From: Streptomyces corallincola
Lineage (GTDB): Bacteria > Actinomycetota > Actinomycetes > Streptomycetales > Streptomycetaceae
NCBI RefSeq assembly: GCF_019104725.1
Contig: NZ_JAHRXF010000002.1
Location: 248,001 to 312,000 of the forward strand
Direction of reading: 5' to 3'
DNA: 64,000 nucleotides
Below are positions 28,463-35,408 of the stretch, one piece after another; position 1 is the first letter of the stretch, and every line of letters begins with the position of its first letter. The position numbers were made by a program, and so were the translations under genes. A model generated the notes under the pieces. That model saw only the letters and a list, made by a program, of their open reading frames with translations. It made no database searches and had not been told where the DNA came from.

Positions 28463-28972
28463 GTGTCCAAGCCACTCAGTCTCCCGTTCGACCCCATCGC
28501 CCGCGCCGACGAACTGTGGAAGCAGCGCTGGGGGAACGTTCCCGCGATGTCCGCGATCACCTCGATCATGCGGGCCCAGCAGATCCTGCTCGCGGAGGTG
28601 GACGCGGTCGTCAAGCCGTACGGGCTGACCTTCGCGCGCTACGAGGCGCTGGTGCTGCTGACCTTCTCCAAGGCGGGGGAGCTGCCGATGTCGAAGATCG
28701 GTGAGCGGCTGATGGTCCACCCCACGTCCGTGACGAACACGGTGGACCGCCTGGTCAAGTCGGGTCTCGTCGCCAAGCGCCCCAACCCCAAGGACGGCCG
28801 CGGCACCCTCGCCACCATCACCGCCAAGGGTCGCGAGGTCGTCGATGCCGCCACCCGCGACCTCATGGCGATGGACTTCGGCCTCGGCGTCTACGACGCG
28901 GAGGAGTGCGCCGAACTCTTCACCATCCTCCGCCCCCTGAGGGTCGCGGCGAAGGACTTCGAGGAGGGCTGA
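28463..28972 (+). CDS. MarR family transcriptional regulator
   Basis: A 169-residue winged-helix regulator. The recognition part reads LPMSKIGERLMVHPTSVTNT followed by VDRLVKSGLVAKRPNPKDGR, with the wing TLATITAKGREV. The N-terminal region is longer than usual (SLPFDPIARADELWKQRWGN). GTG at 28463 has no ribosome site but follows a good promoter, so the transcript is probably leaderless. It stands between two DUF3817 genes and may regulate them or icmA; no operator was identified. Position matches S. coelicolor SCO5413. Confidence 0.9.
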   Translation: MSKPLSLPFDPIARADELWKQRWGNVPAMSAITSIMRAQQILLAEVDAVVKPYGLTFARYEALVLLTFSKAGELPMSKIGERLMVHPTSVTNTVDRLVKSGLVAKRPNPKDGRGTLATITAKGREVVDAATRDLMAMDFGLGVYDAEECAELFTILRPLRVAAKDFEEG

Positions 28973-29040
28973 CTCCCGGGCCGACGGGAGTGGTGCCCCC
29001 CCGGAAAGATCGCCCGGAAAAGGTGGTTACGCTCGCACCC

Positions 29041-29382
29041 ATGAAGAAGAGCGTGTTGACCCGCTACCGGGTCATGGCCTATGTCACCGGTGTGCTGCTG
29101 GTTCTGCTGTGCCTGGGCATGATCGCCAAGTATCTGCTGCATCTCGACGGCGCGTCCGGCTTCACGGAGGTCGTGGCCATCGCGCACGGCTGGCTGTACG
29201 TCGTCTACCTGGTCTTCGCGTTCGACCTGGGCTCCAAGGCGAGGTGGCCCATCGGCAAGCAGATCTGGGTGCTGCTCGCCGGAACGGTTCCCACGGCCGC
29301 CTTCTTCGTCGAGCGCAGGATCAGCCGCGAGCTGGACGGTCAGGTCGCCGAGCGGGCCCCCGCCGTGGCCAAGGTCCAGTAA
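29041..29382 (+). CDS. DUF3817 domain membrane protein (second copy)
   Basis: A 113-residue paralog of the protein at 27709 with three helices: VMAYVTGVLLVLLCLGMIAK, AIAHGWLYVVYLVFAFDLG and IWVLLAGTVPTAAFFVERRI. The signature AHGWLYxVYL and PTAAFFVERR are the DUF3817 core. ATG at 29041 follows TACGCT (29028-29033) by seven bases and has no Shine-Dalgarno sequence, so it too may be leaderless. It precedes a terminator and then icmA. Confidence 0.87.
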   Translation: MKKSVLTRYRVMAYVTGVLLVLLCLGMIAKYLLHLDGASGFTEVVAIAHGWLYVVYLVFAFDLGSKARWPIGKQIWVLLAGTVPTAAFFVERRISRELDGQVAERAPAVAKVQ

Positions 29383-29386
29383 AAAG

Positions 29387-29411
29387 CCGCCGTTCGCCAC
29401 TCGAACGGCGG
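29387..29411 (+). terminator. Terminator after the second DUF3817 gene
   Basis: A perfect 10-bp stem (29387-29396 with 29402-29411, five-base loop) starting five bases after the TAA stop. It separates the DUF3817 gene from the icmA promoter. Confidence 0.65.
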
Positions 29412-29418
29412 TATGCCA

Positions 29419-29448
29419 TCGACATTTACTTGGACGTCCTAGTAAATT
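29419..29448 (+). promoter_or_regulatory. icmA promoter with a 24-bp near-perfect palindrome
   Basis: A -35 TCGACA (29419-29424) and -10 TAAATT (29443-29448) at 18-bp spacing put the transcript start at about 29455, right at the icmA ATG (29456), so the mRNA may be leaderless. Between the two boxes, 29424-29447 is palindromic in 11 of 12 base pairs (ATTTACT..GGACGTCC..AGTAAAT), a typical TetR-family operator that would block polymerase. No regulator gene is adjacent. Confidence 0.7.
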
Positions 29449-29455
29449 CGAGGGT

Positions 29456-31156
29456 ATGGACGCTCATGCCATCGAGGAGGGCCGCCGGCGCTGGCAGGCC
29501 CGTTATGACGGCGCGCGCAAGCGCGACGCCGACTTCAGCACGCTCTCCGGGGACTCCGTGGACCCGGTGTACGGGCCCCGGCCGGGAGACGTGTACGAGG
29601 GGTTCGAGCGCATCGGCTGGCCCGGTGAGTACCCGTACACCCGAGGACTGCACGCCACCGGCTACCGGGGGCGTACGTGGACGATCCGCCAGTTCGCCGG
29701 GTTCGGCAACGCCGAGCAGACCAACGAGCGGTACAAGATGATCCTGGCCGCGGGCGGCGGCGGCCTCTCCGTGGCGTTCGACATGCCGACCCTGATGGGC
29801 CGCGACTCCGACGACCCCCGCTCGCTCGGTGAGGTCGGCCACTGCGGGGTGGCGATCGACTCGGCGGCCGACATGGAGGTCCTGTTCCGGGACATCCCGC
29901 TCGGTGACGTCACCACGTCGATGACCATCAGCGGCCCGGCCGTCCCCGCCTTCTGCATGTATCTGGTCGCCGCCGAGCGCCAGGGCGTCGATCCGGCCGT
30001 GCTCAACGGCACGCTCCAGACCGACATCTTCAAGGAGTACATCGCGCAGAAGGAGTGGCTGTTCCAGCCCGAGCCGCACCTGCGCCTCATCGGTGACCTG
30101 ATGGAGCACTGCGCCTCCGGCATCCCCGCCTACAAGCCGCTCTCCGTCTCCGGCTACCACATCCGCGAGGCCGGTTCCACGGCCGCGCAGGAGCTGGCGT
30201 ACACCCTCGCGGACGGCTTCGGGTACGTCGAGCTGGGCCTCTCGCGCGGGCTCGACGTGGACGTGTTCGCACCCGGCCTGTCCTTCTTCTTCGACGCCCA
30301 CGTGGACTTCTTCGAGGAGATCGCCAAGTTCCGCGCCGCCCGCCGCATCTGGGCGCGCTGGATGCGCGAGGTCTACGGCGCGAAGACCGACAAGGCGCAG
30401 TGGCTCCGCTTCCACACCCAGACCGCCGGTGTCTCCCTCACCGCGCAGCAGCCGTACAACAACGTCGTGCGCACCGCCGTTGAGGCGCTCGCGGCCGTGC
30501 TCGGCGGCACCAACTCGCTGCACACCAACGCCCTGGACGAGACCCTGGCCCTGCCCAGCGAGCAGGCCGCCGAGATCGCCCTGCGCACGCAGCAGGTACT
30601 GATGGAGGAGACCGGCGTCGCCAACGTGGCCGACCCGCTGGGCGGTTCCTGGTACGTCGAGCAGCTCACCGACCGCATCGAGGCCGACGCCGAGAGGATC
30701 TTCGAGCAGATCAGGGAGCGCGGTCTGCGCGCCCACCCCGACGGGCGGCACCCCATCGGCCCGATCACCTCCGGCATCCTGCGCGGCATCGAGGACGGCT
30801 GGTTCACCGGCGAGATCGCGGAGTCCGCGTTCCGCTACCAGCAGGCGCTGGAGAAGGGCGAGAAGCGCGTCGTCGGCGTCAACACCGCCACCGGCTCGGT
30901 CACCGGCGACCTGGAGATCCTGCGCGTCAGCCACGAGGTCGAGCGCGAGCAGGTCCGCGCGCTCGCCGCCCGCAAGGCGGCCCGCGACGACGCCCGCGTC
31001 AAGGACGCCCTGGACCGCATGCTCGCCGCCGCCCGCAACGGCTCCAACATGATCGTCCCGATGCTGGAGGCCGTCCGCGCCGAGGCCACCCTCGGCGAGA
31101 TCTGCGGCGTCCTGCGCGACGAGTGGGGCGTCTACACGGAGCCCGCCGGATTCTGA
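29456..31156 (+). CDS. icmA: Isobutyryl-CoA mutase large subunit
   Basis: A 566-residue TIM-barrel subunit, exactly the known IcmA length, which with the small B12-binding subunit IcmB interconverts isobutyryl-CoA and n-butyryl-CoA, linking valine catabolism to butyrate and polyketide precursors. The residues that separate it from methylmalonyl-CoA mutase are visible: Phe80 in IRQFAGFG (Tyr in the methylmalonyl enzyme) and Gln198 in KEYIAQKEW (Arg in that enzyme). Other motifs are [17 protein letters not shown] and [16 protein letters not shown] at 29456 follows the promoter directly and no ribosome site is seen. The cobalamin-binding subunit is not in this window. A strong terminator follows. 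Confidence 0.95.
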   Translation: MDAHAIEEGRRRWQARYDGARKRDADFSTLSGDSVDPVYGPRPGDVYEGFERIGWPGEYPYTRGLHATGYRGRTWTIRQFAGFGNAEQTNERYKMILAAGGGGLSVAFDMPTLMGRDSDDPRSLGEVGHCGVAIDSAADMEVLFRDIPLGDVTTSMTISGPAVPAFCMYLVAAERQGVDPAVLNGTLQTDIFKEYIAQKEWLFQPEPHLRLIGDLMEHCASGIPAYKPLSVSGYHIREAGSTAAQELAYTLADGFGYVELGLSRGLDVDVFAPGLSFFFDAHVDFFEEIAKFRAARRIWARWMREVYGAKTDKAQWLRFHTQTAGVSLTAQQPYNNVVRTAVEALAAVLGGTNSLHTNALDETLALPSEQAAEIALRTQQVLMEETGVANVADPLGGSWYVEQLTDRIEADAERIFEQIRERGLRAHPDGRHPIGPITSGILRGIEDGWFTGEIAESAFRYQQALEKGEKRVVGVNTATGSVTGDLEILRVSHEVEREQVRALAARKAARDDARVKDALDRMLAAARNGSNMIVPMLEAVRAEATLGEICGVLRDEWGVYTEPAGF

Positions 31157-31198
31157 CCGCCCGCCGGTACGGAGAGGCGCCACCGGCCACACGCCCCA

Positions 31199-31247
31199 CC
31201 CGGACGGCCGGGCGGCGGTCCCCGAGGACCCCGCCCGGCCGTCCGGG
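31199..31247 (+). terminator. Terminator of icmA
   Basis: A 17-bp perfect stem (31199-31215 with 31231-31247), then a single bulged C, a further 5-bp stem (GGTCC/GGACC) and a four-base loop. One of the most stable hairpins in the window, 43 bases after the icmA stop. Confidence 0.85.
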
Positions 31248-31351
31248 CCGTACCCGGTGACCAGGGTGTGGATCTCGGCGGCGCCCTTCACCCAGGGCTC
31301 CTCGTCGTCGGACAGCTCGATCGCCCCGATCCTCGTGGTCCAGAACCCCTC
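31238..31351 (-). pseudogene. Short gene remnant, possibly of a DUF3103-type protein
   Basis: On the minus strand a coherent stretch of about 35 codons reads natural protein (FWTTRIGAIELSDDEEPW, then VKGAAEIHTLVTGYGPDG), with normal codon bias, but it has no start, no ribosome site and loses sense on both sides. The pattern resembles the DUF3103 family from memory; this is a tentative identification. It partly overlaps the icmA terminator, so the rest of the gene was presumably deleted. Confidence 0.3.
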
Positions 31352-31645
31352 TCCGGCTGCCGCCGACGGCCGCGCGCTGTCCGTCCGAGCCGTGCGCCGG
31401 GCCGCCCGCTGCGCGGGGCGCGGAGGCGCCGAGCCGGACGGTCAGCAGTGGGGCCGCCGAGCCGGGCGCTCGGTGGAACGGTCACGCGCCGGGTCTGTGC
31501 GAGTAGACCCGCGCGCCTATGGTGACCGGGGCATGTCATGCCCGCTAGGCCCCTCGATCACCCGCACGAGTGAACTTCCGCTGTACGCGCGGGAATCGGA
31601 ACCGCGGGCCCGCCGCCGGGCGTTCTGCGTACATGACTTCCCGTT

Positions 31646-32290
31646 CTAGGAATCCGACCCCGCGCCGTCGCGCAGTACGGCCGCTCCCAGCCCCTCCAGG
31701 AGTACGGCCGTGAACCGGCGCGCCCACTCCGTGTCCACCGCGCTCCCGCTCACCAGTGACCGGTGCACGACCGCACCCGCGACCACGTCGAAGATCAGGT
31801 CGGCGGTGCGTGCCGCCTCCACCGGGTCGTCCTGTGCGGGGAGTTCACCGCGCGCCTCGGCCCGCGCCCGCCCCTCCAGGACCAGCCGCTTCTGCCGCTC
31901 GACCACCGAGGCCCGCATCCGCTCGCGCAGCGCGTCGTCCCGTGTGGACTCCGCGACCACGGCCATCAGACCGCTCTTGCACTCCGGGCGGGCCAGGATC
32001 GCCGCGAACTGAAGCACCACGCCCTCGATGTCGGCGGTCAGCGTGCCCCGGTCGGGGAGTTCGAGCTCGTCGAAGAGTTCGGCGACCGCGTCCACCACCA
32101 GCTCGCTCTTGCCCGGCCAGCGCCGGTAGAGGGTCGTCTTCGCCACCCCGGCCCGGGTCGCCACGTCCCCGAGCGTGAGGCGGGACCAGCCGAGGTCCAC
32201 CAGCGCCTCGCGGGTGGCCGCCAGGATCGCGGTGTCCGCCTCGGCGCTGCGGGGGCGGCCGGGACGCCCGGCGGGGGTGCGGCTCTGCAT
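31646..32290 (-). CDS. TetR/AcrR family regulator
   Basis: A 214-residue repressor. The HTH is LTLGDVATRAGVAKTTLYRR followed by WPGKSELVVDAV, a textbook TetR DNA-binding domain, after an Arg-rich N-terminus (TPAGRPGRPRSAEADT). The C-terminal ligand domain is unassigned. ATG at 32290 was chosen because further upstream ATGs add Pro-rich residues antisense to the promoter. A 17-bp palindrome in the divergent intergenic region (32374-32390) is its probable operator, so it may control itself and perhaps the neighbouring thioredoxin-like gene. Confidence 0.9.
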   Translation of the reverse strand: MQSRTPAGRPGRPRSAEADTAILAATREALVDLGWSRLTLGDVATRAGVAKTTLYRRWPGKSELVVDAVAELFDELELPDRGTLTADIEGVVLQFAAILARPECKSGLMAVVAESTRDDALRERMRASVVERQKRLVLEGRARAEARGELPAQDDPVEAARTADLIFDVVAGAVVHRSLVSGSAVDTEWARRFTAVLLEGLGAAVLRDGAGSDS

Positions 32291-32373
32291 CCCCCGACCA
32301 TAACGGGCGGGTTCTGTGCGGCCGTGAGGGAGATCACCGGGGAGCGCTGTCGCGGGCGGCGTCCGTGCCATTA

Positions 32374-32390
32374 CGCTACGGGTCGTAGCG
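32374..32390. promoter_or_regulatory. Probable TetR operator
   Basis: A perfect palindrome CGCTACG-GGT-CGTAGCG located 84 bases upstream of the TetR start and 113 bases upstream of the divergent gene. Size and symmetry are typical of TetR-family binding sites. Confidence 0.6.
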
Positions 32391-32502
32391 AAAGCTCGTG
32401 ACGGACGTACACGGGCCATGACCGGCGGCACGGGTGGGGACCCGGTGCCGGACGGGCACACCCTTTTTTCATTCACGCGCGGATACGGGGGAGGATGGGC
32501 GC

Positions 32503-33474
32503 ATGCAGCCACGGAACATGTCCATGAGCGGCGTCGTTGACCTCGCCGCGGTGAAGGCGGCCCAGGAGGCCAAGGCCAAGGCCGAGCAGACGCGCGCCGA
32601 AACCGCCCGGCAGGGCGGGGCGGGGGCCGTCTCGCCGGCCGACCTCGTCATCGATGTCGATGAAGCCGGATTCGAGCGCGATGTCCTCCAGCGCTCCGCC
32701 GAAGTACCCGTCGTGATCGACTTCTGGGCCGAGTGGTGCGAGCCCTGCAAGCAGCTCAGCCCGGTCCTGGAGCGGCTGGCCGTCGCGTACGCCGGGCGCT
32801 TCCTGCTCGCCAAGATCGACGTCGATGCCAACCAGATGCTGATGCAGCAGTTCGGCGTCCAGGGAATCCCGGCCGTCTTCGCCGTCGTCGCCGGGCAGGC
32901 GCTGCCCCTCTTCCAGGGTGCGGCGAGCGAGCAGCAGATCCGCGAGACCCTGGATCAGCTGGTCCAGGTCGCCGAGCAGCGTTTCGGCCTGACCGGGCTC
33001 ACCGTCGATCCGGACGCCGCCCCCGGCGCCGCCGTCGCGCAGGAGCCCCCGGCCGGGCCGTACGACGCCCTGCTCTCCGCCGCCGTGGACGCGCTGGACG
33101 CGGGCGACCTCGGTGGTGCCGTGCGCGCGTACCGCAACGTGCTGAGCGACGACCCCGGCAACACCGAGGCCAAGCTCGGCCTGGCGCAGGCCGAACTGCT
33201 CCAGCGGGTGCAGGACATGGACCCGCAGCAGGTGCGCAAGGACGCCGCCGACCGCCCCGGTGACGCCGCCGCGCAGATCGCCGCCGCCGACCTCGATCTG
33301 GTCGGCGGGCATGTCGAGGACGCCTTCGGGCGGCTGATCGACGCCGTGCGCCGCACGGCGGGCGACGACCGCGACGCGGTGCGCCGTCGGCTGCTGGAGC
33401 TGTTCGAGGTGGTCGGCGGTGACGACCCGCGCGTGGTGGGTGCCCGCCGGGCGCTGGCGCGCGCCCTGTTCTGA
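32503..33474 (+). CDS. Thioredoxin-domain co-chaperone, YbbN-like
   Basis: A 323-residue cytoplasmic protein. Residues 45-155 are a thioredoxin fold with FWAEWCEPCKQL (Cys79, Cys82; WCEPC in place of the WCGPC of thioredoxin); the C-terminal half, from about residue 195, is helical and TPR-like (LSAAVDALDAGDLGGAVRAY, DPGNTEAKLGLAQAELLQR), the architecture of YbbN/CnoX, which holds unfolding proteins and passes them to GroEL or DnaK. ATG at 32503 follows GGGGGAGGA. A disordered Ala/Lys/Glu N-terminal section precedes the domain. It is monocistronic, followed by a hairpin at 33537. Confidence 0.88.
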   Translation: MQPRNMSMSGVVDLAAVKAAQEAKAKAEQTRAETARQGGAGAVSPADLVIDVDEAGFERDVLQRSAEVPVVIDFWAEWCEPCKQLSPVLERLAVAYAGRFLLAKIDVDANQMLMQQFGVQGIPAVFAVVAGQALPLFQGAASEQQIRETLDQLVQVAEQRFGLTGLTVDPDAAPGAAVAQEPPAGPYDALLSAAVDALDAGDLGGAVRAYRNVLSDDPGNTEAKLGLAQAELLQRVQDMDPQQVRKDAADRPGDAAAQIAAADLDLVGGHVEDAFGRLIDAVRRTAGDDRDAVRRRLLELFEVVGGDDPRVVGARRALARALF

Positions 33475-33536
33475 CCAGTCCTTAAACACCACGGCTTGTG
33501 ATGCCGGGGTGAAAGATTGGCCGAGTTGCCGTCATG

Positions 33537-33574
33537 GTGGCCGCGCTTTGCCAAAACTTGGCAATCGCGGCCAC
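33537..33574 (+). terminator. Hairpin downstream of the thioredoxin-like gene
   Basis: An outer 9-bp stem (33537-33545 with 33566-33574) and an inner 7-bp stem TTGCCAA-AAC-TTGGCAA (33548-33564), with a small internal loop. It begins 62 bases after the stop codon. Confidence 0.55.
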
Positions 33575-33703
33575 TGTTACTCGGAGTAAATCGGAAGCGG
33601 CTCTCTGACCGCTTTCGTCCCGAGATCAACTGTTTTCCGCTCCCCCTCGATGGCACCCAGGGTGTCCCTCCGGGTTCACGGAGTCGCCCATCGGTTATCG
33701 GGC

Positions 33704-33721
33704 CGTTACTAGCCAGTAACG
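33704..33721. promoter_or_regulatory. 18-bp perfect palindrome, putative TetR-family operator
   Basis: CGTTACT-AGCC-AGTAACG. A related palindrome TTACTC-G-GAGTAA lies at 33577-33589. TTACT/AGTAA half sites are common for TetR-type lipid-metabolism regulators; which regulator binds here is unknown. Confidence 0.55.
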
Positions 33722-34097
33722 AACCCCCTTGTGCCCGGGCCGAGAATGCACCACGATCGGCGACGCTCGGTCCATTCCCGCACCCCGGCAACCGGTCGGG
33801 TCGCGGGAGACTCTGGGTCCCCACCGAGCAGAGCCGGCGGCAGTGGCGCCGGCTCTAGGGCAGGGGGGTCTTCGCCTTCGCGGTGAAGCCTGTCCGAGAG
33901 GTTGTGCGTGATGTGTGTCAGGCGCGACCAGTGGTTGTCGCTCGGGGGTGATCGCCGGTGATCCGGGTGCGGTTCGCACCTCCGGGTGCGGGCGCTCTCC
34001 TTCCCGAGGACGTAGCACTTCTCCCATCCCTGTCCGGCTGTTCCCGTCCTCCGGGGCGGGGCCGGGCCAGGAGATGTACGTCCGAGAAGGAGGAAAT

Positions 34098-34751
34098 ATG
34101 GAGTCCCAGGTGCGTGGCGGGACCAGATGGAAGCGGTTCGCTGTGGTCATGGTGCCCAGCGTCGCCGCGACGGCCGCGATAGGTGTCGCTCTCGCGCAGG
34201 GCGCGCTCGCCGCGTCGTTCAGCGTGTCGGGGCAGTCGTTCAAGGTCAGCGCCGACTCGCTGGAGGGGCAGGGCTTCGCCCAGTACGGCGCGATCGACCA
34301 GGGCTACACCCTGGACGGCAAGAAGACGATCCACCCGGTCGCCGTCTCGTCGTTCGATCACGCCGAGATCACCAACCTGTGCCAGTCCGTGGTCACGCCC
34401 GACGTGCCGGTCTTCGGCAAGGTCAGCCTGATCCTGCGGGCCGGTGGCAAGAACGCCCACAAGGTCGAGGCCGACCAGATCTACATCGACGTCGCCGACC
34501 TGAAGGCCGATGCCACCTTCAAGGGCATCGACATCGGTGTGGCGGCCGGTGACACGGCCAAGAGCAAGGGCGGCAAGGGCCCCGGCATGAAGGGCGGAGG
34601 CGAGCAGGCGAACCCGTACGGCTTCGCCCAGCAGGCCGACAGCGCCACGCTGACCGGTGTGAAGCAGACGGCGTGGGCGACCACCGCCGGTACCTTCCAG
34701 CTCAGTGGTCTGCACATGTCGCTGTCCACGACTGGCAAGGAGTGCTACTAA
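34098..34751 (+). CDS. DUF6230 family secreted/cell-surface protein
   Basis: A 217-residue protein with an N-terminal basic stretch and a hydrophobic segment (FAVVMVPSVAATAAIGVALA, residues 14-33) followed by QGALAASF, which is a signal peptide or anchor. The exported part has the family phrases FSVSGQSFKVSADSLEG, FGKVSLILRAGGKN and a Cys near each end (NLCQSV and final KECY) that could form a disulfide. Old annotations called such proteins cholesterol esterase, but no catalytic Ser motif is visible and I do not adopt that. ATG at 34098 has a strong AAGGAGG. First gene of a three-gene operon. Confidence 0.87.
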   Translation: MESQVRGGTRWKRFAVVMVPSVAATAAIGVALAQGALAASFSVSGQSFKVSADSLEGQGFAQYGAIDQGYTLDGKKTIHPVAVSSFDHAEITNLCQSVVTPDVPVFGKVSLILRAGGKNAHKVEADQIYIDVADLKADATFKGIDIGVAAGDTAKSKGGKGPGMKGGGEQANPYGFAQQADSATLTGVKQTAWATTAGTFQLSGLHMSLSTTGKECY

Positions 34752-34868
34752 GCACTCGTTGACGGGCGGGGGAGCCTTCGGCGCCCCCGCCCGTTCCCTC
34801 TGGGGCCGTGCTTTCACGCGGGGCCCACATCGCCATCACAGCAACGCCGCACCAGGGAGCTGTTTTCC

Positions 34869-35408
34869 ATGAGCGCCGAGACCCCTGCCGCCGACCCCGG
34901 CCAGTTCATCCGCCGGAGGCAGCAGTTCCGCGCGTGGCGGGGCAACCGTCCGTTCTGGGCGGGCCTGTACGTCCTGCTCAGCGGCTTTCCGATCATCTAC
35001 TTCCCGTACTTCCATCTCCAGGTCGGTCACCTGACCCTGGCGATGGCGACGACTGCGGGAGCCGGGTCTCTGATCATCGGCGTGCTGCTGATCGTTCTGG
35101 GCATCAGCCTCTGGTTCCAGAAGCACGTGCGCACCTTCGCGGGTGTCGCGGCGATTCTGCTGGCGCTGGTGTCCCTGCCCGTCTCGAACTTCGGCGGGTT
35201 CATCGTCGGCTTCCTGCTCGCCCTGATCGGCGGCGCGATGGCCGTGTCCTGGGTCCCGGCCGCGAAGCCGTCCGCGGGAGTTCAGGACGGCGCGTCCCAC
35301 ACCGCCGCGCCGCTGCCCCCGCAGGGCCCGGCCAGGACGCACGAGTCGTACGACCTGTCAAAGACGACCCCGGTCAACGAGGCGAACGGGAGGCACAGTG
35401 CCGGCTGA
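34869..35408 (+). CDS. DUF6114 domain membrane protein
   Basis: A 179-residue membrane protein with about four helices: FWAGLYVLLSGFPIIYFPYF, AGAGSLIIGVLLIVLGISLW, TFAGVAAILLALVSLPVS and FGGFIVGFLLALIGGAMAVS. The start RRRQQFRAWRGNRPFWAGLY is the DUF6114 signature. The C-terminal 45 residues are polar and cytoplasmic or external. ATG at 34869 follows AGGGAG. The downstream gene starts 11 bases before this stop, so all three genes of this unit are likely cotranscribed; the recurrent DUF6230-DUF6114 pairing implies joint function at the membrane. Confidence 0.87.
   Translation: MSAETPAADPGQFIRRRQQFRAWRGNRPFWAGLYVLLSGFPIIYFPYFHLQVGHLTLAMATTAGAGSLIIGVLLIVLGISLWFQKHVRTFAGVAAILLALVSLPVSNFGGFIVGFLLALIGGAMAVSWVPAAKPSAGVQDGASHTAAPLPPQGPARTHESYDLSKTTPVNEANGRHSAG

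Larger units (their letters stand above)
31157..31645. other. Intergenic region of 489 bases between icmA and the TetR gene
   Basis: It contains the icmA terminator (31199-31247) and a short minus-strand remnant of a former gene (31238-31351). The remaining bases up to 31645 show no plausible gene; open frames there have Arg-rich, non-natural composition. Confidence 0.5.
33475..34097 (+). promoter_or_regulatory. 623-base non-coding region upstream of the DUF6230 operon
   Basis: No gene is visible. In order it holds a hairpin (33537-33574) that probably ends the thioredoxin-like gene, two TTACT...AGTAA palindromes (33577-33589 and 33704-33721), a perfect 10-bp hairpin with a seven-base loop (33830-33839 with 33847-33856), and a long leader before the AAGGAGG of the DUF6230 gene. 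If transcription starts near the second palindrome, the leader would be over 350 bases, which is unusual. Confidence 0.55.

Noticed and set aside
31257..31649. 130-codon plus-strand frame between icmA and the TetR gene
   Set aside because: Arg/Ser-rich, no family, overlaps a minus-strand gene remnant.
34098..34751. Cholesterol esterase
   Set aside because: Label used in old annotations of related proteins, but no GxSxG motif or catalytic triad is visible; DUF6230 is a safer call.
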